64,000 bases of DNA. Origin: an uncultured Eubacteriales bacterium. Lineage in GTDB: Bacteria > Bacillota > Clostridia > Oscillospirales > Acutalibacteraceae. The first letter of the stretch is position 1. Each line of letters opens with the position of its first letter. Location: the NCBI GenBank assembly GCA_934457115.1, contig CAKSHI010000003.1, positions 66,341 through 130,340 on the forward strand. The letters run 5' to 3'. A program made the position numbers and the translations under genes. The notes beneath the pieces are model-generated. The model worked only from the letters and a program-made list of their open reading frames with translations, was not told the origin of the DNA and made no database searches. This document shows, piece after piece, positions 8,527 through 18,284 of the stretch.

Positions 8527-9876
8527 ATGGGAAGATTATTTGGAACAGATGGAGCAAGGGGAATAGCTAATTCTGAGCTAACATGTGAACTTGCTATGGA
8601 AATAGGCAGAGCCGCAGCAGCGGTTTTGATAGACTCTGCACATAAGAGACCTAAAATACTTATAGGAAAAGATACAAGACTTTCCTCTGATATGCTTGAG
8701 GGAGCGTTGACTGCAGGGCTTTGTTCCGTCGGTGCAGATGTAGTTAGTTTAGGGATTATACCAACACCCGCAGTTGCATTTTTGGTTGGAAAGTATAAGG
8801 CTGATGCGGGTATTATGATATCAGCCTCACATAACCCTCATGAGTTTAACGGAATAAAGATTTTTAGTGGGGATGGATATAAACTTCCCGACATATTAGA
8901 AGAAGAAATAGAAGCTATAGTTTTAGATAAATCAAAAACTCTTGAACTTAAGACAGGAGCCGACATAGGAAAGGTATCCTATGCACTAAATGCGGCAAGA
9001 GATTATATAGATCATGTAAAGACTACAGTACCCTTTAGTTTACGTGGTATGAAACTTGCTATAGACTGCTCAAACGGTTCTGCATCGAGGACAGCTAAGG
9101 AATTATTCACTGAGCTTGGCGCTGAGTGCTTTATGCTTTTTGATAAACCAAATGGCACTAACATAAATTATGAGTGCGGTTCTACTCATATGGATGAACT
9201 TATGAGATATGTTAGAGAAAATGAATTTGATGCAGGAGTTGCCTTTGATGGTGATGCCGATAGATGCCTTATGGTAGATGAGAATGGATGCTTAGTAGAC
9301 GGCGACTTCGTGATGGCTATATGTGCTGCGGATTTAAAGTCAAGGGGAAAACTTGCTAAGGATGCCGTTGTTGGAACTATTATGACAAACATGGGATTTA
9401 CTCGCTTTTGTAATGAAAATAACATGAAGTTTGTTTCAACTAAAGTAGGCGATAGATATGTACTTGAGTGCATGCTAAGAGAAGGCTACAATTTTGGTGG
9501 AGAACAATCGGGCCATGTCATCTTTTTGGATTTTGCAACAACAGGAGATGGTCAGCTTACAGCTGCTCAACTTTTAAGCCTGCTTAATAGAAGAGATGCG
9601 AAACTTTCGAGTATTGCTACTTTAATGTCGAGATATCCTCAAGTTATGGTAAATGTTAAGATATCTCCGGAGGGTAAGATTAGATTTTACACTGATTCAA
9701 TAATTAAAGAAAAAATTGAAGACGTAAAGAATCTTTTGGGGGATAAAGGAAGAATAGTTGTAAGAGCTTCCGGAACAGAGCCCCTAATTAGAGTAATGCT
9801 TGAAGGCGAAGATTATAATAATATAGAAAAATTGGCTAATGAAGTTGCCGACATTGTAAAGCAAAGGCTTTCTTAA
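8527..9876 (+). CDS. glmM: Phosphoglucosamine mutase
   Basis: 449 residues, normal length. Converts glucosamine-6-phosphate to glucosamine-1-phosphate for UDP-GlcNAc and wall synthesis. The phosphoserine loop ISASHNPHEFNG puts the catalytic Ser at residue 101; the metal loop FDGDADRC is at about 240-247, and RASGTEPLIRVM is the C-terminal phosphate-binding loop. A strong ribosome site (AAGGAG) precedes the ATG. It follows ruvB by 57 nt on the same strand; co-transcription is possible. Confidence 0.96.
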   Translation: MGRLFGTDGARGIANSELTCELAMEIGRAAAAVLIDSAHKRPKILIGKDTRLSSDMLEGALTAGLCSVGADVVSLGIIPTPAVAFLVGKYKADAGIMISASHNPHEFNGIKIFSGDGYKLPDILEEEIEAIVLDKSKTLELKTGADIGKVSYALNAARDYIDHVKTTVPFSLRGMKLAIDCSNGSASRTAKELFTELGAECFMLFDKPNGTNINYECGSTHMDELMRYVRENEFDAGVAFDGDADRCLMVDENGCLVDGDFVMAICAADLKSRGKLAKDAVVGTIMTNMGFTRFCNENNMKFVSTKVGDRYVLECMLREGYNFGGEQSGHVIFLDFATTGDGQLTAAQLLSLLNRRDAKLSSIATLMSRYPQVMVNVKISPEGKIRFYTDSIIKEKIEDVKNLLGDKGRIVVRASGTEPLIRVMLEGEDYNNIEKLANEVADIVKQRLS

Positions 9877-9896
9877 ATAAAGATTGGAGAAGTAAA

Positions 9897-10763
9897 TTGA
9901 GAATTGCAAAGTGGAATGATTACGAGCTTATAGATGCATCAGATTCTGAAAGACTTGAACGTTTTGGAAATATAATTTTAATAAGACCCGACCCTCAAAT
10001 TATTTGGAAAACCCCTAAGACCAATCCTCTTTGGCATAATGCCCATGCAAGATATCATCGTTCAAAGAATGGTGGAGGAAAATGGGAAATGTTGAAAAAG
10101 GTTCCTGACGTATGGAACATAAAATATGACGATATGGTTTTAAGACTTAAAACTATGGGTTTTAAGCATACGGGGGTATTCCCGGAGCAGGCAGTCAACT
10201 GGGAATTCAGTAAAAATAAAATTAAAAGCGCAAAAAGAAAAGTAAAGGTTCTTAACCTATTTGCTTATACAGGAGCAGCGACACTGGCAGCAGCCTCAGC
10301 AGGAGCAGAAGTATGCCATGTTGATGCCTCAAAAGGCATGGTACTTTGGGCGAAAGAAAATGCAGTAGCCTCCGGGTTAAGGGATAAGCCTATTAGGTGG
10401 ATTGTCGATGATTGTATTAAATTTGTTAAACGAGAAATAAGGCGCGGCAATAAATATGATGGTATAATAATGGATCCACCATCTTACGGTAGGGGACCTT
10501 CGGGCGAAATTTGGAAGCTGGAGGAAGAACTCTTTGATTTTGTGCAGCTTTGCAGTGAACTTCTTTCGGATGATGCCCTATTTTTTATACTGAATTCTTA
10601 CACCACAGGGCTTTCACCGTCAGTTATGGAATACCTTTTAGGTGCGGTAATTAAAAGCAAAAAGGGCGGGGTTGTATCTTGCTCGGAAATAGGATTACCG
10701 GTTACTGAAAGCGGCATGGCTCTTGCGAGCGGCTCAACGGCAATTTGGCAGAGCGGGAAATGA
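9897..10763 (+). CDS. Class I SAM-dependent methyltransferase, RlmI/RlmK-like
   Basis: 288 residues. Motif I region VKVLNLFAYTGAATLAAA binds SAM; an acidic residue follows (CHVDASKGMVLWAKENA), then VDDCIKFV and the catalytic-type DPPSYGRGPSG. This arrangement is that of the COG1092 23S rRNA cytosine-methylase group, but no PUA domain is present and the target is unknown. The TTG start at 9897 has GGAG 7 nt upstream. It follows glmM by 20 nt and is likely the last gene of that transcript. Confidence 0.85.
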   Translation: MRIAKWNDYELIDASDSERLERFGNIILIRPDPQIIWKTPKTNPLWHNAHARYHRSKNGGGKWEMLKKVPDVWNIKYDDMVLRLKTMGFKHTGVFPEQAVNWEFSKNKIKSAKRKVKVLNLFAYTGAATLAAASAGAEVCHVDASKGMVLWAKENAVASGLRDKPIRWIVDDCIKFVKREIRRGNKYDGIIMDPPSYGRGPSGEIWKLEEELFDFVQLCSELLSDDALFFILNSYTTGLSPSVMEYLLGAVIKSKKGGVVSCSEIGLPVTESGMALASGSTAIWQSGK

Positions 10764-10804
10764 TTTGTCTTTAGCACTCATTTTAAATTTGATATGAAAA
10801 ACGG

Positions 10805-10839
10805 AGATCAACATATTTGAAAACTAAATATGTTGATCT
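10805..10839 (+). terminator. Terminator after the ruv-glmM cluster
   Basis: A 14-bp perfect stem (10805-10818 / 10826-10839, AGATCAACATATTT and complement) with a 7-nt loop, followed by TGTTTATT. Confidence 0.8.
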
Positions 10840-11062
10840 TGTTTATTGATATTTCCTAATTATGGTTATATTAGTCAAAATGACTAAATATCATACCTAA
10901 AAATTAACATATGGTAATTTTGAATAAAAGAAAGGCTGATTTAAATCAATTTATTGATAGCAATATTTATGATGGTAGGCATATCTATAGTTAATTAACT
11001 ATAAATATACAGTAAATTAATTCTTTAAAATATATATAATGAACAAATATTGGCTTTGGGGC
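10840..11062. other. AT-rich intergenic stretch with two dyads
   Basis: No convincing gene or known riboswitch was seen. It contains TTAGTCA-AAA-TGACTAA (10871-10887) and a perfect 18-bp palindrome (10986-11003), both upstream of the promoter of the wall peptidase gene and possibly protein-binding sites. Confidence 0.4.
10986..11003. repeat. Perfect 18-bp palindrome, candidate operator
   Basis: TATAGTTAATTAACTATA reads the same on both strands. It lies about 60 bp upstream of the -35 element of the M23 peptidase promoter. The role is inferred only from symmetry and position. Confidence 0.4.
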
Positions 11063-11090
11063 TTGAAAAGGTGTAATTATTTGATATAAT
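11063..11090 (+). promoter_or_regulatory. Promoter of the LysM/G5/M23 peptidase gene
   Basis: TTGAAA (11063-11068), 16-nt spacer, TATAAT (11085-11090). Confidence 0.7.
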
Positions 11091-11162
11091 AATATTTATG
11101 GTTTGATTTTTTACAATCTGACTATTGGTCATAATTGATTTAATCGAAAGGACGTGTATGTT

Positions 11163-13100
11163 GTGTTTAGACTAAATCTAAACCCAAACAGACAGGGAAA
11201 AAAATCAGCTCAGGACTTAAAAGAAACTATGAGTTGTTATTTATATTTATTGAATTCGAAAATTAAAAAAGTTATTAACATATCAAGAATTAAGTTCATT
11301 GAATTTATTCATAAGAACAATCGAGCAAAGAAGTTTTATGAGTTAGTTGATTCATCATTAGAAAATGTAGGTGTGCTGAGAACCAAAATCTTTGAAACGT
11401 CAAATGATTATATTATTAGAGTAGGTACCTTTCTAATAAGGTGGTCTAAGGAATATAAGAGAAAGTCGTTTAAATTGATTTTATCTATTAGGGATAGGCT
11501 TATTGAAAAGTACGGTCCTGCTGCTAATAAATACTATCAGTCAGTAGACAGTAAATCCTCTCTTATTATTAGAAAGGTTCTAGGTTATACTAAGAGGAAA
11601 AAAGACGGTTTCATAAAAGCTATGATTCCTGTTAAAAAAGCTTACTCCAATGGGTTAAAAGCTGCTATTAAGGAGTTTGGCTCAGTATTAAGAAACGACT
11701 TAAGAAAGAATCCCAAAAGATGGGTCAGTGTTGCACAGTTTGCATTGCCTATTGCGGCTATAGCAATTTTGTTTGGCACAATAAGTTATTGGAGTAATCT
11801 TAATTATGGTTTAGCCTTGGCTTATGACGGACAGGAAATTGCAACTGTAAAAGATGAAAAGGTTGTTGAGCAGGCCAGCCAAATGGTTAATCAACGTTTA
11901 GTATATGACAGTGTTGCAAGCTCCAATGAAAGTTTAGATATTGTCCCGACTTACAAGCTGGTTTCAGTTAGCACTGATAAGTATTCATCACCAAGTGCAG
12001 TTTGCGATAAGATTATTCAAAAATCTAAGGGCGCAATTGAAGAAGGAGCTGGCCTTTATATAGATGGAGAGCTTTGTGGTGTACTTGAAGATGACAACAA
12101 AGTACAAGAAGTTTTAGATGAGGTTCTTTCAAATGAAAAAGCCGGTGATGAAAGTGCAGAGGTTAAATTTGTTGAGGAAGTAGAGACAGTCAGCGGACTT
12201 TTCCCGGCTTCGACAATGGTTTCTTCGGAAGATTTAAAGGAAAAGATAAATACTCCCATTGAGGATGAAGTTTATTATACAATACAAGACGGAGATACTC
12301 CTTTAAGTATTGCAGAACAGTTTAATATGTCATTAGACGATTTAAATGTTATTAACGGTGCTCCGGTTGATGAGTTGATTTTCCCTGATGAACAAGTAAA
12401 AGTAAAAAATGAAAAAACACTATTGAATGTAAGTATTTCTAAGATTGAAAATTATGAAACATCAATAGGATATCAAGAAGTAGAAGAAGAAGACGATAGC
12501 CAATATGTAGGATATTCTAACGTTACTCAAGAGGGTGAGGAAGGAATCCTTGCTTGTGCTGATAAAGTTACTTATGTAAACGGTATTGAAACTTCAAGAG
12601 AAGAGTTTAGCCGTAATACAATAAAAGAACCGGTTGATAAAAAAACAACTGTAGGTACTAAAAAAAGAGAAATCCCATCCGGACCTTCATACAGAGCTCC
12701 ATCGGGTGATGGAATTTCTACAGGTTCTTTAGCATGGCCGCTTCCGGGAATTTCTACTATAAGTAGTCCATTTGGAATGAGATGGGGAAGCATGCATTCG
12801 GGTATAGATATTGCAAACGGCAATGCTTATGGTCAAACAATAGTGGCAGCCGATGGCGGTACAGTAACCAAAGCGTATGACAGCGGAGATGGTTATGGTA
12901 TATGTGTAATAATAAATCATGGCAATGGAATGTCTACACTATACGCTCACTGCAGTTCAGTTTATGTTAGTGCAGGCCAAACAGTTTCCAAGGGTCAAGC
13001 AATTGCTGCTGTAGGTTCCACAGGATATTCCAGTGGTGCACATCTACACTTTGGTGTACTTTCAAATGGCGGTTATGTAAATCCTATGAATTATCTATAA
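11163..13100 (+). CDS. Membrane-anchored LysM-G5-M23 peptidoglycan endopeptidase
   Basis: About 645 residues. Order: a long, basic, probably cytoplasmic N-terminal region (1-189, many Lys/Arg), one membrane segment (about 190-212), an extracellular linker region, a LysM module (about 371-414, YYTIQDGDTPLSIAEQF), a G5-like domain (about 422-502) and a C-terminal M23 zinc peptidase with FGMRWG, the ligand motif HSGIDIANG and HLHFG. M23 enzymes cut peptide cross-links in peptidoglycan, so a role in wall remodelling is expected. A GTG at 11154 is in frame but only 1 nt from AAAGGA (11147-11152); the GTG at 11163 has a 10-nt spacing and was preferred. A 190-residue cytoplasmic N-terminus is unusual for this family. 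Confidence 0.9.
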   Translation: MFRLNLNPNRQGKKSAQDLKETMSCYLYLLNSKIKKVINISRIKFIEFIHKNNRAKKFYELVDSSLENVGVLRTKIFETSNDYIIRVGTFLIRWSKEYKRKSFKLILSIRDRLIEKYGPAANKYYQSVDSKSSLIIRKVLGYTKRKKDGFIKAMIPVKKAYSNGLKAAIKEFGSVLRNDLRKNPKRWVSVAQFALPIAAIAILFGTISYWSNLNYGLALAYDGQEIATVKDEKVVEQASQMVNQRLVYDSVASSNESLDIVPTYKLVSVSTDKYSSPSAVCDKIIQKSKGAIEEGAGLYIDGELCGVLEDDNKVQEVLDEVLSNEKAGDESAEVKFVEEVETVSGLFPASTMVSSEDLKEKINTPIEDEVYYTIQDGDTPLSIAEQFNMSLDDLNVINGAPVDELIFPDEQVKVKNEKTLLNVSISKIENYETSIGYQEVEEEDDSQYVGYSNVTQEGEEGILACADKVTYVNGIETSREEFSRNTIKEPVDKKTTVGTKKREIPSGPSYRAPSGDGISTGSLAWPLPGISTISSPFGMRWGSMHSGIDIANGNAYGQTIVAADGGTVTKAYDSGDGYGICVIINHGNGMSTLYAHCSSVYVSAGQTVSKGQAIAAVGSTGYSSGAHLHFGVLSNGGYVNPMNYL

Positions 13101-13140
13101 AATAAACTTTATCATTAAATTTCTATGATGAATTACAATA

Positions 13141-13170
13141 AAGAACCTCCGGTTAATACCGGAGGTTCTT
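13141..13170. terminator. Terminator after the M23 gene
   Basis: AAGAACCTCCGG and its complement form a 12-bp stem with a 6-nt loop, flanked by A on the left and TTTAT on the right. Confidence 0.8.
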
Positions 13171-13213
13171 TATACTTGAAAGACACTTGAGACTTATTAT
13201 ATGTGGTGCGATA

Positions 13214-13242
13214 TTGTAAAGAGTAAAAAATTATATTATAAT
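13214..13242 (+). promoter_or_regulatory. Promoter of the phosphoesterase gene
   Basis: TTGTAA (13214-13219), 17-nt spacer, TATAAT (13237-13242). Confidence 0.65.
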
Positions 13243-13319
13243 ACAAATTGTGCCTATAATAAAAGGTGAGGATACTCATTATAAATAGGGTTAAAATATT
13301 TTTGTATAAGGGGGAGAAT

Positions 13320-16300
13320 ATGTTTAGATTTAGGTTAAAATCGAAAAAGAAAGAAAATAATAAACTTGAAAGAAATGATTTGCTGTCTTCAATAATAGCA
13401 GACTTATTTTCTAATATCATAACCCCTCATGTCAAGAAAATTCAAAAAATAGGGCTCAAACAATATATTGAGAAGGATTTTATAGGTTCAAGCCTTAATG
13501 ATATTTTCTTGCTGCAAATAAAAAGGCATCTTTCCGCCTCAAGGAATATAAAGTTGGGTTCAGGACTTGGCAGAGCCTCTATACAATATAGAAATAATAT
13601 GATTCAAATAAACCTAACGGGTGCGGCTGCGTTTGTTATAAGCGAGATTACGATTACGGATTCTCAGCTTATTGCCGCTGTAGATGATGTTATAAATCAA
13701 TTTCAAGAAAAGTATATAGATGATTTAAGCTATCTATACTTAAAAATAGAAGAGGTAGTTGATCAACTTTCAAAAACGGGTATATATAAACCTCTTACAT
13801 CAAGAGAAAAGACACTTTATGACCTTGTTATACTAATGCTCATGAAGAAGTATAAGGACAAAAAATCTTCTCCCGTTTGGATAAAAGAAGCAATAGGTAA
13901 GTTCAAGAGAGCGGATGTTATTAAAGATTTAATAGGATCCATTGTTGATCAAGTTACATCTATTGCTGAAAACATAAGTCAAAATCTTTATCTAAATTTG
14001 AAGCTGACGTTAGATTCAGGTTTATTGAGGATAACGCTTAATAGGAAAACCAATAATGGACAAATAGCGGGATTTTTTAATTTGTTTGGTGTAGATATAG
14101 ATAAAGAAATAGATGAATTTGTAGACGAGTATATGACCCCAAGTTTCGTAAAGGGTATGGGAGAAATTGTAATCAATATAATTAACGGTGTATTTTTCAG
14201 TGATGATGAAGCACTTGAAGAGGATGCTTCTCATGAGGAATCCCTAAATAAACCGTTTCAAATTACTATGTCCATAGGAAATGACATCAGCACATCGAGA
14301 AACTTTAGGTGGTTTTGTAGTGATTGTGTTAAATCAAATGTATTTGAATATTCAAAAGACAAGGACCTAAAGGATAAAATTACGATAAATGCGGAATATC
14401 AAAGGGTGATGAAACCAAAAACTATTTTTAGTCTAGGTTTACTTTCTATACACAAAACCAAAAAGGAATCTAAATTTTCTTTGGAACTTAATGGACTTGA
14501 GGAAGGAAAAACCTATTGGTATAGGGTTGGTAATTTAGAGAATAACTCGTTTAGTGATGTTTATTCGTTTACTATACCTCCTAAATCTAATGTGCTCACA
14601 TTTCTTAATCTTGCGGATTCTCAAGGTATGGTTAAGTCCGACTATGATACATTTATAAGTGTATTTGAAGGAGCCTTAAGGAATATAAAGAATGTGGACT
14701 TTGTATCCCATTTAGGGGACTTTGTCGATGATGGAAATAACGAGGATTATTGGAATTATATTCTTAATTCTGATGTGTGGAAGAGGTATCCCATAATACC
14801 ACTTGCGGGAAATCATGAGGCAAGAGTGAAAAAGGCTATCTTGGATAATGGCGGGAAGAATTCTATATTGACCCATTTTAACTTAGGGGAAATTCCAAAA
14901 CAAGACACCTCATCAGGAGCATATTACTCTTTTAGTTATAAGGATACCACGTTTGTCGTATTAAACACCAATGACGATGATGGAAGTGGTAAGCTTTCAA
15001 AAGAACAGTATGATTGGGCGATTAGTACTGCACAAAATGCTAAGACTAAGTGGAAGATACTATTTACCCATAAACCTCCGTATTCTAATGGTCCTCATTG
15101 CGATGATCTTGATGTAAAGAATATAAAGATTCAAATAGAAGAAATTTGTTCGCAAGGTGGCTTTGATCTTGCGCTTTCAGGTCATGACCATGTTTATATA
15201 AGGACACCTATTTTGGATAAATCTAAAACAGTAAAACATGACACTCACATAATAAAGTATCAAGGCTTGGAATATGAAACCGCTATAGACCCCAATGGAA
15301 CGTTATTTATAGTCCCGGGCACGAGCGGAGTAAAAAATTACCGTCAGGATCTTTCTACAATTATACCAACAAATCTTTTAAGTGCAGCTAAGTTTCCTAT
15401 ATATTCTAAAATTGTGATAGATGGAAATATATTATATTTTACTGCATATAAATATGATGTTGAAACGGGAAAATCATCAGTGTTTGATTGCTACGCTATA
15501 GAAAAAAGCCCGGACTTTAAAAAGCATATTAATAAAGATACCTCTAAAAACAAGAATTTAAGAGAGGTAGAAGTATTTAATAGAATCCAATTTATAAGTG
15601 CGATAAAAAATCCTAATGTTGATTCTATAATAACTTCGGGGAAAGACTTAAAACTGGGGACTATATTTGGTATTAAAAAGTTTAACATAAATCGTGACCT
15701 TTATATAAAGGGAAGTTCAAGACTTACTCACGTGTCGTTTTCTATCAAAAATAAATCAAGCCTTACTCTATGTGATGAAGTATTTATAGATAATTCGAGA
15801 AAACAAAAATCTATATTTCCAGCAATAACGGCATTTAAGGTTTACGATAATTCAAAGGTTATTTTTGATGACAACTCTTTCGTTAAGACTGAATATGGTT
15901 CAGGCAAGGGCGGAAGAGCAGTAAACTTAATTGGGGACAATGCCGAAGCTGTATTCAAAAGCAAGAGTGAGCAATGGTCTGAAAATGGCGTTGTGTATTC
16001 TGAGAATAAAACGTCTAAAACAACTATACTTGCAGGTAAGTTATCCTCAAGGATTAGGTATAATACAATAGAATCTAATGGAAAGGTTATAGTAGATGGT
16101 GGAAGAATTAAAAATATAAACATATTAAAAGAAGGTAAGCTATATTTAAAGTCGGGAGTTATTGGGACTGAAGAAAATCATGGATCGTTTATACCTCTTA
16201 AAATAAGTGGATGTGCATATATAACAGGAGGTATAATTTTAAGGAAACAAAACAAAGCAATAGTGCTTGACAATAAAGCAAGGCTTTATCTTGCACCAAT

Positions 16301-16628
16301 TCATAAGGGTGCTGTAAATATTGCAAATACCTTCCCTTACTCTAAGTTAACAATAAAGGATAATAGAGCAAGTGTTCAAATGTATTCCGGGAAAGACAAC
16401 AATATTAAAAGTGAAAACCTATGTTATACCAATGAACATATATGGGATATAGTAGAAACATTGGACAATAAAAATTATTATAAAGCATTAGACGAAAAAT
16501 ACGATAAACCTTCTTACTTTTCAAAGATAGATTGCAGTAAGTATTTTAATAGGATAATATGCAAAGGAAAATCAAAAGCATATTTAATAAGTAATATAAA
16601 AAATATATATGATTATGGCAGGAATTAA
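13320..16628 (+). CDS. Large multidomain metallophosphoesterase, purple-acid-phosphatase-like
   Basis: About 1102 residues. Residues 1-300 match no family I recognise and start with a strongly basic stretch (FRFRLKSKKKENNK). About 310-415 looks like the fibronectin-like N-domain of purple acid phosphatases (LNGLEEGKTYWYRVGN). About 423-725 is a calcineurin-type phosphoesterase: NLADSQG, SHLGDFVDDGNN, LAGNHEAR, FTHKPP and SGHDHVY give the two-metal ligand set. The last 360 residues are repetitive and beta-rich, like a right-handed beta-helix. Such enzymes hydrolyse phosphate esters and are normally secreted, yet no signal peptide or sorting motif is visible. Start: ATG at 13320 after AAGGGGGAG; the in-frame GTG at 13266 lacks a fitting site. 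The next gene begins 9 nt later, so they are probably one operon. Confidence 0.8.
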   Translation: MFRFRLKSKKKENNKLERNDLLSSIIADLFSNIITPHVKKIQKIGLKQYIEKDFIGSSLNDIFLLQIKRHLSASRNIKLGSGLGRASIQYRNNMIQINLTGAAAFVISEITITDSQLIAAVDDVINQFQEKYIDDLSYLYLKIEEVVDQLSKTGIYKPLTSREKTLYDLVILMLMKKYKDKKSSPVWIKEAIGKFKRADVIKDLIGSIVDQVTSIAENISQNLYLNLKLTLDSGLLRITLNRKTNNGQIAGFFNLFGVDIDKEIDEFVDEYMTPSFVKGMGEIVINIINGVFFSDDEALEEDASHEESLNKPFQITMSIGNDISTSRNFRWFCSDCVKSNVFEYSKDKDLKDKITINAEYQRVMKPKTIFSLGLLSIHKTKKESKFSLELNGLEEGKTYWYRVGNLENNSFSDVYSFTIPPKSNVLTFLNLADSQGMVKSDYDTFISVFEGALRNIKNVDFVSHLGDFVDDGNNEDYWNYILNSDVWKRYPIIPLAGNHEARVKKAILDNGGKNSILTHFNLGEIPKQDTSSGAYYSFSYKDTTFVVLNTNDDDGSGKLSKEQYDWAISTAQNAKTKWKILFTHKPPYSNGPHCDDLDVKNIKIQIEEICSQGGFDLALSGHDHVYIRTPILDKSKTVKHDTHIIKYQGLEYETAIDPNGTLFIVPGTSGVKNYRQDLSTIIPTNLLSAAKFPIYSKIVIDGNILYFTAYKYDVETGKSSVFDCYAIEKSPDFKKHINKDTSKNKNLREVEVFNRIQFISAIKNPNVDSIITSGKDLKLGTIFGIKKFNINRDLYIKGSSRLTHVSFSIKNKSSLTLCDEVFIDNSRKQKSIFPAITAFKVYDNSKVIFDDNSFVKTEYGSGKGGRAVNLIGDNAEAVFKSKSEQWSENGVVYSENKTSKTTILAGKLSSRIRYNTIESNGKVIVDGGRIKNINILKEGKLYLKSGVIGTEENHGSFIPLKISGCAYITGGIILRKQNKAIVLDNKARLYLAPIHKGAVNIANTFPYSKLTIKDNRASVQMYSGKDNNIKSENLCYTNEHIWDIVETLDNKNYYKALDEKYDKPSYFSKIDCSKYFNRIICKGKSKAYLISNIKNIYDYGRN

Positions 16629-16637
16629 AGGTGATAA

Positions 16638-18245
16638 ATGATGAAAAAGTTTATTTGTATAATATTAGCCGGTTTGATGATGATTTCATTTACCTCGTGC
16701 AACAATTCAAAAAAGAATCCATCCAATCAAACCATATATTATAATTTAGAAGAGGACCCAAACAGTTTGGATCCTCAAGTGTCAAACAATGATTCTGCGG
16801 AAATTATTATAACAAATATATTTGAGGGATTAACAAGGGTTCAGCAGGATAATACATTGGTAGCAGGAGTGGCGGAAAAGTTTTCTCATAATGAGGACTA
16901 CACCTCGTTTACTTTCTATTTAAGAGGTGATACATTTTGGTCTGATAAAAATAAAACAAGAGTCACTGCGGATGACTTTGTTTATGGAATAAAAAGAGCT
17001 GTAACAAAGGAAACCGGGTGTCCGGGTGCTAAAAACTTGTTTTGCATAAAAAATGCTAAAAAAATATATGATGGCGAAAATGCTAAGCTAGGAGTGCAGG
17101 CGATTGATGCCAATACGCTTCAAATAGATCTAGAGTACAGTTACGATGATTTCCCACGCTTAATGGCGATGCCGGAGGCTATGCCATGTAATCAGGAGTT
17201 TTTTGAATCAACTAACGGGCAATATGGTCAAGAAGAAAAAGCTATTATTTGTAACGGTCCGTTTAGGTTAAAAAGTAAATATGGTTGGGACCATAACAAT
17301 AAGATATATCTTTTGGCAAATGAAGGATATAAGGGCTATTCGGAAAGGATTCCCGCATCTTTAGAATTTACAATTGGTGAAGATAGCTCAGATTTAGTAA
17401 ATTTGATAAATAAGGGCAAGGTAGATGCAGGAGAATTACCATTTGACCAATTCTATAAGGCAAAAGAGTTAAAATATAATATAACTTCTTTTGAAGATAC
17501 TACTTATGGTATATGTTTTAACTTTTCAAACGAAGTATTTAACAACTTAAAAGTAAGAAAAAGTTTTATTACCGCCTTAGATAGGGATTATATATTAAAA
17601 AATATACCTAATAATTCTAATGTTGCTAATGATATAGTGATGGAATCGGATATTATAGACGGTAAAAATTATAGAGACTTAGCAGGAAGAAGCCTTTATC
17701 TAAAGCAGGAAGAAAATCCAAAGGGCTACCTAACTCAAGGACTAAAGGAACTCAATATGGATTCATTACCTCCGGTCACAATACTTTGTAATGATGACGA
17801 TAAGACAAAATCTATGGTTAGCTGTATAATAGAAAATCTAAACAGCAAATTAGGATATTATTTTAATATGAAACCGCTTAAAAAGGGTGAAATAGATAAG
17901 AAGATTTTACTTTCGGATTATCAAATTGCCATAACTTCAATAACATCGCAGACAAATGACCCTATAGGAATTTTGTCAATGTTTAGAACAAATAATCCTG
18001 AAAATATTTGTGATATGAAAAATAATTACTATGATTCGTTGATAGATCAATCATACGATGCAAGCATAGAAAGCAGGATTTCTCTCTATAAAGAGGCAGA
18101 GGAGTTTTTAAACCAACAGTGTGCTTTTTATCCACTTTATTATCAAAATAGGTATTTTGCATCGGCAGCTAATGTAAGCGGGATTGTATTTTATCAACAT
18201 AATGCCGGAGTAGACTTTATTAATGCAGTTAAAACTAAAAAATAG
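16638..18245 (+). CDS. Oligopeptide ABC transporter substrate-binding lipoprotein (OppA-like)
   Basis: 535 residues. Type II signal peptide with lipobox FTSC at about residue 21. SBP family 5 signatures: NSLDPQVSNND, IFEGLTRVQQD, FTFYLRGDTFWSD, TADDFVYGIKRAV and, later, VRKSFITALDRDYIL. Binds peptides (or nickel/other solutes in some members) outside the membrane for an Opp/Dpp transporter. No permease or ATPase genes are adjacent. It starts 9 nt after the phosphoesterase gene, so the two may be expressed together. ATG codons at 16638 and 16641 are both possible; AAAGGTG precedes them. Confidence 0.9.
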   Translation: MMKKFICIILAGLMMISFTSCNNSKKNPSNQTIYYNLEEDPNSLDPQVSNNDSAEIIITNIFEGLTRVQQDNTLVAGVAEKFSHNEDYTSFTFYLRGDTFWSDKNKTRVTADDFVYGIKRAVTKETGCPGAKNLFCIKNAKKIYDGENAKLGVQAIDANTLQIDLEYSYDDFPRLMAMPEAMPCNQEFFESTNGQYGQEEKAIICNGPFRLKSKYGWDHNNKIYLLANEGYKGYSERIPASLEFTIGEDSSDLVNLINKGKVDAGELPFDQFYKAKELKYNITSFEDTTYGICFNFSNEVFNNLKVRKSFITALDRDYILKNIPNNSNVANDIVMESDIIDGKNYRDLAGRSLYLKQEENPKGYLTQGLKELNMDSLPPVTILCNDDDKTKSMVSCIIENLNSKLGYYFNMKPLKKGEIDKKILLSDYQIAITSITSQTNDPIGILSMFRTNNPENICDMKNNYYDSLIDQSYDASIESRISLYKEAEEFLNQQCAFYPLYYQNRYFASAANVSGIVFYQHNAGVDFINAVKTKK

Positions 18246-18284
18246 TCTGGTTAAATATGGTTATAAAATAGGTAATATTTTTTG

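Noticed and set aside
10840..11062. c-di-AMP (ydaO) riboswitch before the wall peptidase
   Set aside because: The stretch is too AT-rich and lacks the conserved core; the predicted transcript start leaves only about 65 nt of leader.
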